Shown here: one piece after another, positions 35,121-41,024 of the stretch
Layout of the letters: each line of letters starts with the position of its first letter
Position numbering within the stretch: the stretch's first letter is position 1
From: Deltaproteobacteria bacterium
GTDB lineage: Bacteria > Myxococcota_A > UBA9160 > SZUA-336
DNA: 41,024 bases
NCBI GenBank assembly: GCA_029261925.1
Contig: JAJDAJ010000103.1
Span: 1 to 41,024, forward strand
Direction: 5' to 3'
Notes under the pieces: model-generated
Seen by the model: the letters and a program-made list of their open reading frames with translations, nothing else
Told to the model about the DNA's origin: nothing
Database searches by the model: none
Translations under genes and position numbers: made by a program

Positions 35121-36296
35121 GTGAGCTTCGCGGGTCAGGCAGCGATCGTCGGGGTCGGGGAGACCGACTACGTGCGCGGCTCACCGTTCCTGCCCGAGGA
35201 GCTGATGCTCCAGGCGGCCGGGGCAGCGATCGCCGACGCCGGGATCGAGCGCCGCGAGATCGACGGCCTGATCCCGCCCTCGGGCTACACCACGACCGAG
35301 ACCCTCGCCGCGAACCTGGGCATCGAGGACGTGCGCTTCGCGGTCACGGTGCACATGGGCGGAGCGAGCGCGACCGCGGCGCTGCAGAGCGCGGCGCTGG
35401 CGGTGACGCAGGGGCTGGCCCGGTACGTGCTGCTGGTCACGGGATGGAACGGCTACAGCGCCCTGCGACCGAAGCCGGGTGCGCGCACGCCGCGGCTGAC
35501 CTGGGCGCCGTCGGCTGCCGAGCAGCAGAGCATCGACTTCTACCGCCCGTACGGGGCCGTGCTCCCCGCGCAGTGGTACGCCTGGCTGTTCATGCGCCAC
35601 AAGCAGCTCCACGGCATCGACGACGAGGCCACCGCCGCCGTGGCGCTGGCCTTCCGCCGCCACGCGCAGCTCAACCCGCGCGCGCTGATGCGCGGGCGGC
35701 CGCTCACGCTCGAGCAGTACCTGGCGTCGCGATGGATCACCGAGCCTCTGCGCCTGCACGACTGCGCGCTCGAGACCGACGCCGCCAACGCGGTGCTCGT
35801 GACCAGCCTGGAGCGCGCTAGCGACCTGGCGCGGAACCCGATCGTGATCGAGGGCGTGGCCGAGGGTCGGCCCTACCCCGCCGACGACATCCCCAGCCGC
35901 CGCGATCCATTCCACATCGGGCTGTCGAACGCCGCACCGCGCGCGCTGGGCATGGCCGGCGTGAGCCCCCACGACGCGGACGTGCTCGGGATCTACGACT
36001 GCTTCAGCTACGTGGTGCTGCTGCAGCTCGAGGCGCTGGGCCTGTGCAAGCGCGGCGAGGCGGGCGAGTTCGTGCGCGACGGCCGCATCGAGCTGGGAGG
36101 GGCGTTCCCGACCAATACCCACGGCGGCCTGCTCTCGCAGGGCCACATGTGGGGCATGAATCACCTGATCGAGGTCACGCGCCAGCTGCGCGGCGAGGCC
36201 GGCGAGGCCCAGGTCGCCGGTGCGCAGCTCGGAATCGTGACGGGCTGGGGCGACTTCGGCGACGGCAGCTGCGCCGTGCTGCGGAGGGGGCCGTGA
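35121..36296 (+). CDS. Thiolase-fold protein, second lipid-transfer-type paralog
   Basis: A 391-residue thiolase-superfamily protein with no nucleophile Cys at the central strand (VHMGGASATAAL). Tyr292 in IYDCFSY corresponds to the first catalytic Tyr of Ltp2, but the second position is His342 in GGLLSQGHMWG, the place where ordinary thiolases carry their GHPxG histidine. It may therefore have different chemistry from the upstream Ltp2-like gene. The start is GTG 35121; no ribosome site is present and TAAGAA ends six bases before it, so the message may be leaderless. Its stop overlaps the start of the DUF35 partner (GTGA), so both are made together. Confidence 0.85.
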   Translation: MSFAGQAAIVGVGETDYVRGSPFLPEELMLQAAGAAIADAGIERREIDGLIPPSGYTTTETLAANLGIEDVRFAVTVHMGGASATAALQSAALAVTQGLARYVLLVTGWNGYSALRPKPGARTPRLTWAPSAAEQQSIDFYRPYGAVLPAQWYAWLFMRHKQLHGIDDEATAAVALAFRRHAQLNPRALMRGRPLTLEQYLASRWITEPLRLHDCALETDAANAVLVTSLERASDLARNPIVIEGVAEGRPYPADDIPSRRDPFHIGLSNAAPRALGMAGVSPHDADVLGIYDCFSYVVLLQLEALGLCKRGEAGEFVRDGRIELGGAFPTNTHGGLLSQGHMWGMNHLIEVTRQLRGEAGEAQVAGAQLGIVTGWGDFGDGSCAVLRRGP

Positions 36297-36718
36297 GCGA
36301 GCCTCTGGCTCCGCAGCGCCCGCTGCCGACGCTGGACGGGCTCAATGGCGAGTTCCACCGGCACTGCGCCGCGGGCCGCCTGATGTTCCAGCGCTGCCGG
36401 GACTGCGGGGCGTACCAGCACCCGCCGCGCATGCAGTGTCCGGCATGCGGCGGCAGCGTGCTCGACTGGGTGCCATCGAGCGGCCGCGGGCGCGTGTTCA
36501 CCTGGACCGTGACCCACCAGGCGCTGCATCCCGCCTTCGCCGACGAGCTGCCCTACGCGGTGGTCGTGACCGAGCTCGAGGAGGGCGTGCGCCTGGTCTC
36601 CGGCCTGCGCGAGCTCGCCCCCGACGCGCTCGCCCTCGACCTGCCGGTCGAGGTAGTGCTCGAGCGCGTCAACGACGAGGTCGTCCTGCCCTACGTGCGG
36701 CCGCTGCGCGAGACGTGA
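36293..36718 (+). CDS. Zinc-ribbon/OB-fold (DUF35) protein, second copy
   Basis: A 141-residue DUF35 protein. Zinc-ribbon cysteines are Cys35, Cys38, Cys49 and Cys52 (CRDCG and CPACG), followed by an OB-fold from GRGRVFTWTVTHQALHPAFA to VVLERVNDE. It is the evident partner of the overlapping thiolase-fold gene: the start codon GTG 36293 lies inside the stop of that gene. The ribbon and the TxTVxHxxxHPAF core are shared with the first copy at 33580, so the two pairs probably arose by duplication or are distant paralogs that retained the same arrangement. Confidence 0.9.
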   Translation: MSEPLAPQRPLPTLDGLNGEFHRHCAAGRLMFQRCRDCGAYQHPPRMQCPACGGSVLDWVPSSGRGRVFTWTVTHQALHPAFADELPYAVVVTELEEGVRLVSGLRELAPDALALDLPVEVVLERVNDEVVLPYVRPLRET

Positions 36719-36735
36719 GCGGCCCGCCGCACTGC

Positions 36736-36741
36736 TAGAAT
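36736..36741 (+). promoter_or_regulatory. -10-like hexamer TAGAAT before the CMD-Rieske pair
   Basis: TAGAAT matches the -10 consensus except at one position, in an otherwise GC-rich gap, 22 bases before ATG 36764 with GGAGGAA in between. It suggests the CMD-family and Rieske genes have their own promoter. Confidence 0.45.
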
Positions 36742-36763
36742 CCCGCCAGCGCCGGAGGAAGCC

Positions 36764-37315
36764 ATGGCACGCATCGATCCCGTCCCGAGCAGCGAGCTCG
36801 ATCCCCACTTCCGCAAGCTGGTCGAGGAGGACGAGGCGGCCGGCCGCGACCCGGCGCTCAACGGCGTGCTCGGCCACCTGCCGGAGCTGATGAAGAGCTA
36901 CTTCGAGTTCTACTACCCGGCCCACGAGCAGGGTACGCTCGAGACCCGGGTCAAGGAGCTCGCGCGGCTGCGCATCGCCAGCCTCAACGAGTGCCAGACC
37001 TGCGGCATGGCACGCTACGCCTCGGCGCAGCGCCAGGGCCTGACCGAGGAGCAGATCGCCCAGGTGGACTGCGCGCCCGACGACCGCGAGCTGTCCGGGC
37101 GCGAGAGGCTCGCCGTGGAGTTCGCCGAGCAGATGGCGATCGACCACCTGGCGATCGACGACGCCTTCGTCGCGCGGCTGCGCGAGCACTTCAGCGACGC
37201 GCAGATCGTCGAGCTGGGCATGATGATCGGTCAGTACATCGGCTTCGGCCGCCTGCTGGTGGCGCTGGGCATCGAGAAGTACTCGCAGGAGACCTACACG
37301 CCCGGCCTCGGGTAG
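36764..37315 (+). CDS. Carboxymuconolactone decarboxylase/AhpD-family protein
   Basis: A 183-residue all-helical protein of the CMD/AhpD family. ECQTCGMAR (residues 76-84) is the CxxC motif. In AhpD the residue three after the second Cys is a His that relays protons; here it is Arg84, so peroxidase activity of the AhpD type is doubtful. The helical repeat continues to IGQYIGFGRLLVALGIE. ATG 36764 has GGAGGAA four bases upstream, and TAGAAT at 36736-36741 is a good -10 candidate. It precedes a Rieske oxygenase gene by 12 bases and is probably co-transcribed. Such proteins often accompany oxygenase genes, but the role is unknown. Confidence 0.9.
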   Translation: MARIDPVPSSELDPHFRKLVEEDEAAGRDPALNGVLGHLPELMKSYFEFYYPAHEQGTLETRVKELARLRIASLNECQTCGMARYASAQRQGLTEEQIAQVDCAPDDRELSGRERLAVEFAEQMAIDHLAIDDAFVARLREHFSDAQIVELGMMIGQYIGFGRLLVALGIEKYSQETYTPGLG

Positions 37316-37327
37316 CTTCGCGCCGGC

Positions 37328-38272
37328 ATGTCGCGCTTCCCCTTCCCGCCCTACCTCGACGGCTGGTTCCGGGCCGCGTTCTCGCACGAGATCGCGCCGG
37401 GCGAGGTCCAGCCCGTGCACTGGATGGGTCGTGATTTGGTGCTCTTCCGCGCGGACGACGGTACCCCGCACCTGCTCGACGCCCACTGCCCTCACCTCGG
37501 CGCGCACCTGGGTCACGGGGGCACGGTCGAGGGCAGCGGGCTGCGCTGCCCGTTCCACCACTGGCGCTTCGAGGGCGACGGACGCTGCAGCGACGTCCCC
37601 TACGCGCGCCGCATTCCCCCGGCGGCGCAGGTCCGGGCCTGGGAGGTGGTCGAGCGCAACGGCGTGATCTTCTTCTGGCATCACGCCGACGGCGCCCCTC
37701 CGGGCTTCGAGATCCCCGAGGTCCCCGAGCTGCGGCCCTCCGGTGCGTGGACGCCGCTCGTCGCGCGCCGCTACCGGATCCGCAGCCACTGGGTCGACAT
37801 GAACGAGAACGCCGTGGACGGCGAGCACTTCCTGCACGTGCACGGCACCCCGGTGGCGCCCCGGCTGCAGTGCGAGAGCCGCGGGCACGAGCTGCACATC
37901 TTCACCGCCCCCGGAGATCCGTTCCAGGTGCGGAGTGTCGATCACGGACCGGGCTTCCGCGTGGTGTACGCCACCGAGCCGACCGAGTCGGTGATCTTCC
38001 TGGCGGCGACCCCGATCGACGAGTCGTACACGGAGTCGATCTTCGCCTACACGGCGCGACGCCTGCCCGGGCTCGACGCGGACGCCCTCGCAGCCACGAT
38101 GGTCGAGCGCCTCGACGCCGACATGCAGCAGGACATCCGGATCTGGGAGAACAAGGTCTACCGCGAGAGTCCGCTGCTCTGCGACGGCGACGGGCCGATC
38201 TCCGAGTACCGGCGCTGGATCTCCCGCTTCTGGCGGCAGGAGCCGGAGCCCGTCGACGCCCGCCGCGGCTGA
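37328..38272 (+). CDS. Rieske non-heme iron oxygenase (KshA/DAF-36-like layout)
   Basis: A 314-residue Rieske oxygenase. The cluster ligands are Cys54/His56 (CPH) and Cys74/His77 (CPFH). The mononuclear iron site is NENAVDGEHFLHVH with Asn161, Asp164, His167 and His172, and Asp269 in QQDIRIWENKVY; the tail SEYRRWISRFWRQ resembles KshA and the cholesterol 7-desaturase DAF-36/Neverland group. It is distinct from the Rieske protein at 15688. The reductase is not encoded in the window. ATG 37328 lacks a clear ribosome site. Its stop abuts that of the convergent P450 gene with no base between them. A polycyclic isoprenoid substrate is suggested by family only. Confidence 0.9.
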   Translation: MSRFPFPPYLDGWFRAAFSHEIAPGEVQPVHWMGRDLVLFRADDGTPHLLDAHCPHLGAHLGHGGTVEGSGLRCPFHHWRFEGDGRCSDVPYARRIPPAAQVRAWEVVERNGVIFFWHHADGAPPGFEIPEVPELRPSGAWTPLVARRYRIRSHWVDMNENAVDGEHFLHVHGTPVAPRLQCESRGHELHIFTAPGDPFQVRSVDHGPGFRVVYATEPTESVIFLAATPIDESYTESIFAYTARRLPGLDADALAATMVERLDADMQQDIRIWENKVYRESPLLCDGDGPISEYRRWISRFWRQEPEPVDARRG

Positions 38273-39451
38273 TCAGGCGAAGGTCACGGGCATGTGCAGG
38301 ATGCCCGGCGTCATGGTCGCGCGCATCCGCGTCACGGGCCCGTCGAGCGCCGCGCGCCGGAGCAGCGGCAGCAGCTCCTCGAACATCAGGCGCGCCTCGA
38401 GCCGCGCCAGGCCCGCTCCCATGCACACGTGCTCGCCGTAGCCGAACGACAGGTGCGGGTTCGGGTCGCGGTCGATGCGGAACGCCTCGGCGTCGGGTCC
38501 GAAGACCTCCGGGTCGCGGTTGGCGGCGCCGTAGAGCATCACCAGCTTCTGGCCCGCCCGGATCTTCTGGCCACGGAGCTCGAGATCGCACGCGGCGGTA
38601 CGCGCCATGTACTGGCTCGGCACGCACCAGCGCAGCATCTCCTCGACGGCCCGGTGCATCCGCCCCGGCTCGCGCGAGAGCTGCGCGAGCTGCTCGGGGT
38701 GCGAGAGCAGCGCGTGGGTGCCCTGCGCGATCAGGTTGCGCGTGGTCTCGTTGCCCGCGGTGAGCAGCAGCCAGCAGAAGCAGTAGACGTCGTTCTCGTC
38801 GATCGGAGCGCCCCGCTCCCGCGCCGCCAGCAGCCCCGAGACGAAGTCGTCGGCACGCGGTCTGCGCCTGCGATCCTCGATCACCTCGAGGAAGTAGCGA
38901 TGCAGCGCCTCCTGCGCCTCGGCGCGGCGGCCCGGGACCTGCGGGTCGAGCTCTCCGATGATCGCGTCCGACCAGGAGCGGAAGCGCTCCCAGTCCGCCG
39001 GGTCGATCCCGAGCAGCTCGGCGATCACGATCGTCGGCAGCGGCGCCGCCACCTCCTCCGCGAAGTCGAGGGCCGCGCCCGCGGGGATGCGCTCGACCAC
39101 GCCGCGCGCGAGCTCGCGGATGCGCGGCTCGAGGGCACGGATGCGCCGTGGCGCGAAGACGTCGCGGATCAGCTGGCGCAGCGCACGGTGCCGTGGCGGG
39201 TCGGTGAAGAGCATCAGGTCGATGTCGCCTGGCCCGATCTCCGCGGGGTCCGGGATCATCACGCCGCTCGCGCTCGAGAAGAGATCGGGGCGGCTCGAGA
39301 CCTCGCGCACGTCGTCCCAGCGCGAGATCGCCCACCAGCCGCCCTCCGCATGCCAGTGGACGGGAGACTGTTCGCGCAGACGGCGGAACGCCGGGAAGGG
39401 ATCGCCCCGGTAGAACTCCGGATCGTGGAGCGGCAGCTGCAGGCCCGACAT
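38273..39451 (-). CDS. Cytochrome P450 monooxygenase (third of three)
   Basis: A 392-residue soluble P450. AGNETT (232-237) is the I-helix motif, EEMLR (270-274) the K-helix with the ExxR, and FGYGEHVCMG (336-345) the heme loop with Cys343. FTDPPRHRALRQLIRDVFAPRR is a typical C-helix. The redox partner is absent from the window. The start is ATG 39451, with no ribosome site; TACACT ends seven bases upstream, the same hexamer as before the P450 at 32338. The gene is downstream of a nitroreductase gene and convergent with a Rieske gene. I infer that it hydroxylates a hydrophobic compound, with no specific substrate indicated. Confidence 0.93.
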   Translation of the reverse strand: MSGLQLPLHDPEFYRGDPFPAFRRLREQSPVHWHAEGGWWAISRWDDVREVSSRPDLFSSASGVMIPDPAEIGPGDIDLMLFTDPPRHRALRQLIRDVFAPRRIRALEPRIRELARGVVERIPAGAALDFAEEVAAPLPTIVIAELLGIDPADWERFRSWSDAIIGELDPQVPGRRAEAQEALHRYFLEVIEDRRRRPRADDFVSGLLAARERGAPIDENDVYCFCWLLLTAGNETTRNLIAQGTHALLSHPEQLAQLSREPGRMHRAVEEMLRWCVPSQYMARTAACDLELRGQKIRAGQKLVMLYGAANRDPEVFGPDAEAFRIDRDPNPHLSFGYGEHVCMGAGLARLEARLMFEELLPLLRRAALDGPVTRMRATMTPGILHMPVTFA

Positions 39452-39458
39452 GACCGAC

Positions 39459-39464
39459 AGTGTA
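39459..39464 (-). promoter_or_regulatory. -10-like TACACT before the third P450, probable leaderless start
   Basis: TACACT on the minus strand ends seven bases before ATG 39451, and no ribosome site is present. The same hexamer precedes the P450 at 32338. Confidence 0.5.
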
Positions 39465-39501
39465 GGGTCGGCCGCGCGAGCCCGGGGATCGGCGCAGCCC
39501 G

Positions 39502-40170
39502 TCAGGAGCCCGCGCCGGGTCTCCAGACGTTCCAGCTGCGCACCTGCTCCAGCGGAGCGCGCCAGGCGGGCCGGAAGTCGGTGCCCCGCGTCCAGGCGAC
39601 CGGGAACAGCCCGACCTGCGTGTAGCGCTCGGCGGGCACGTCGAGCAGCCCGGCCATCTCGCGCTCCCGGGTCAGGTGCACGGTCGTCCAGGCGCTGCCC
39701 AGGCCGCGCTCGCGCAGCGCCAGCATGAAGCTCCAGACCGCCGGCACCACGGACGCCCACAGGCTGGCGCTCACGAAGAGATCGGCGTCCTCGAGGCGAC
39801 CGTCGATCAGCGGCAGCAGCAGCACCGGTGCGCGGTGCAGGTTCTCGGCGAGGTAGCGCGACGACTCCATCAGGCGTTCGTGGCCCGGGACCCGCGACGC
39901 ATCGCGGAACGCGTGCGCAGGCCGCGCGATCTGGTCGGCAATCGCCTCGCGGTAGATCCGCGCGGCCGCCTCGATCGTGCCGGGGTCGTCGATCGCGACC
40001 CAGTGCCACGGGTTGAGGTTCGACCCGTTGGGAGCCTGGAGCGCGAGCTCGAGGCAAGCGTCCACGAGATCGCGCGGCACGGGCCGTTCGAAGTCGAGCC
40101 GGCGCCGCACGGCACGGGTGGTGGTCAGCAGCGTGTCCGCATCGAGGCCGAGCTTGCGCGTGGAGTCCAT
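39502..40170 (-). CDS. Nitroreductase-family flavoprotein
   Basis: A 222-residue FMN protein of the nitroreductase fold. RAVRRRLDFERPVPRDLV is the typical N-terminal FMN-phosphate segment, followed by ALQAPNGSNLNPWHWVAI, and GLGSAWTTVHL is the conserved C-terminal glycine loop. The family reduces nitro groups, quinones or enones with NAD(P)H; relatives occur in catabolic clusters. The chosen start is ATG 40170, eight codons inside a slightly longer frame, because GATAAT, a perfect -10-like hexamer apart from its first base, ends six bases before it, leaving no room for a ribosome site. A leaderless message is inferred. It is 50 bases upstream of the P450 gene. Confidence 0.88.
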   Translation of the reverse strand: MDSTRKLGLDADTLLTTTRAVRRRLDFERPVPRDLVDACLELALQAPNGSNLNPWHWVAIDDPGTIEAAARIYREAIADQIARPAHAFRDASRVPGHERLMESSRYLAENLHRAPVLLLPLIDGRLEDADLFVSASLWASVVPAVWSFMLALRERGLGSAWTTVHLTREREMAGLLDVPAERYTQVGLFPVAWTRGTDFRPAWRAPLEQVRSWNVWRPGAGS

Positions 40171-40176
40171 GGCGCG

Positions 40177-40182
40177 ATTATC
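40177..40182 (-). promoter_or_regulatory. -10-like GATAAT before the nitroreductase, probable leaderless start
   Basis: GATAAT on the minus strand ends six bases before ATG 40170. It differs from the TATAAT consensus only at its first base, and transcription would begin at or next to the A of the start codon. Confidence 0.55.
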
Positions 40183-40218
40183 GCCGGCGGGCACCGGCCT
40201 CGCCCGGCGGCAGCCGGG

Positions 40219-41024
40219 TCAGTGCAGCACCACGTCGAGCTGGCGCCGCTCCGCGCCGACGCGGAGCTGCGCCAGGGCCTCGCGCTCGATCTGGCGCACG
40301 CGCTCGCGCGACAGGCCGAACTCGCCCGCGAGCTCCTCGAGCGTGCTGGGTGCCTTGCCGTCGGTGCCGAAGCGGCGCCGGATCACACGACGCTCGCGCG
40401 CGGGCAGACGACGTACCAGGCGGGCCAGGGCGTCGCGCAGCTCCGCCGCGGCGGTCAGCTCCAGGCCCCCCGGACCCTCGACGTCCTCGATCGTGGCGCC
40501 GAGGGTCAGCCCCTCCTCGTCGAGCGGCGCGTCGAGCGAGGCCGGCGTCTGCAGCGCCCAGACCACGTGCTGGTCGTGCTCCGGGTCCAGTCCGAGCGTG
40601 CCCGCGATCTCCTCCGGCGTCAGGTCGCGCCCCGTCCCCAGCTCGGCCTCGCGGCGCAGCTGGCGCAGACGGGGCAGCCGGTCCTCGGCCGCCGCCGGCA
40701 GGCGGATCAGTCGCCCGCGGTAGCGCTGGGCGCGCAGCATGGCCTGCTTGATCCAGAAGGCCGCATAGCTCGAGAAGCGGACACCGCGACGGTAGTCGAA
40801 CTTCTCCACGGCGCGCAGCAGGCCCGTGTTGCCCTCCTGCACCAGGTCCTCGAGCGACATGGCCGCGCTGCGGAAGCCCTTGGCGATGAAGACCACGAGT
40901 CTGAGGTTGGCCGACGCCAGGTCCCCACGACCCTCGAGCCAGCGGGCGTGGAGCCGCTCCGCCTCGTCGAGCGTCGCGCGCGCCTCCGCCAGCGGCAGGC
41001 GCTCGCGGCGCGCCGCGCGCCCCA
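40219..41024 (-). CDS. RNA polymerase sigma factor, sigma-70 family, 5' partial
   Basis: The frame is open to the right edge of the window, so the N-terminus is missing; 267 codons are visible plus the stop. Regions 2.1-2.4 are clear: LASANLRLVVFIAKGFR, SLEDLVQEGNTGLLRAVEKF and FSSYAAFWIKQAMLRAQR. A region 3 segment (RDLTPEEIAGTLGLD) and a region 4 helix-turn-helix (LEELAGEFGLSRERVRQIE) follow. It is a group 2-type alternative sigma factor rather than the housekeeping protein, because the visible regions 2.1 to 4 lie compactly and no large N-terminal insert is seen, but RpoD is not ruled out. It is the only obvious transcription regulator in the window. No target can be assigned. Confidence 0.93.
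   Translation of the reverse strand, partial: GRAARRERLPLAEARATLDEAERLHARWLEGRGDLASANLRLVVFIAKGFRSAAMSLEDLVQEGNTGLLRAVEKFDYRRGVRFSSYAAFWIKQAMLRAQRYRGRLIRLPAAAEDRLPRLRQLRREAELGTGRDLTPEEIAGTLGLDPEHDQHVVWALQTPASLDAPLDEEGLTLGATIEDVEGPGGLELTAAAELRDALARLVRRLPARERRVIRRRFGTDGKAPSTLEELAGEFGLSRERVRQIEREALAQLRVGAERRQLDVVLH

Overview
This is a GC-rich, densely packed stretch of bacterial chromosome. I find 36 protein-coding genes, the first and last cut by the window edges, and no RNA genes, mobile elements or CRISPR arrays. The longest gap between genes is 177 bases. A TonB-dependent outer-membrane receptor and a probable quinoprotein lipoprotein point to a didermic (Gram-negative) organism. The mix of CaiB/BaiF CoA-transferases, Rieske oxygenases, P450s, luciferase-like and PPOX proteins resembles catabolic regions of aerobic, GC-rich bacteria outside the Actinobacteria, such as deep proteobacterial, myxobacterial or Binatota-like lineages. 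The exact lineage cannot be fixed from this sequence.

Layout. 1-3301: two CoA-transferases, the first with a duplicated domain. 7038-3329 (minus): a four-gene acyl-CoA unit of isomerase-type crotonase, small unknown protein, acyl-CoA synthetase and classical enoyl-CoA hydratase. 7171-11028 (plus): alpha/beta hydrolase, a 62-aa luciferase-like remnant, a TLP1-type thiolase-like protein and an alpha-methylacyl-CoA racemase-like protein. 13934-11065 (minus): a double-hot-dog dehydratase-like protein and an acyl-CoA synthetase. 14096-17273 (plus): acyl-CoA synthetase, Rieske oxygenase and a PPOX protein with a C-terminal membrane helix, joined by 4-base overlaps. 20214-17293 (minus): crotonase, luciferase-like F420-type oxidoreductase and P450. 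20342-28696 (plus): tandem CoA-transferase, PQQ dehydrogenase with fused cytochrome c, TonB receptor and amidohydrolase. 28714-32338: an unknown protein, two short-chain dehydrogenases and a P450. 32396-38272 (plus): two thiolase-like plus zinc-ribbon/OB-fold (DUF35) pairs, a hydrolase, a carboxymuconolactone-decarboxylase-family protein and a second Rieske oxygenase. 41024-38273 (minus): sigma factor, nitroreductase and a third P450.

How it may work together (inference). The set fits uptake (TonB receptor), oxygenation (three P450s, two Rieske oxygenases), oxidation of alcohols (PQQ enzyme, SDRs), CoA activation (three synthetases, three CoA-transferases), racemisation of a methyl branch, and chain shortening by hydration, isomerisation and retro-aldol cleavage by an Ltp2/DUF35-type pair. 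A branched isoprenoid or steroid-like side chain is a plausible substrate class. No steroid-ring genes (KstD, HsaA-D type), no dedicated ferredoxin or reductase and no classical transcriptional repressor are present, so the substrate remains open.

The most striking signals beyond the genes are five start codons lying 6-8 bases after a -10-like hexamer (probable leaderless transcripts), a perfect inverted repeat between the divergent -10 elements of a P450 and the Ltp2-like gene, an 18-bp hairpin after the TonB receptor gene, and loss of the catalytic residue in the N-terminal halves of both tandem CoA-transferases.
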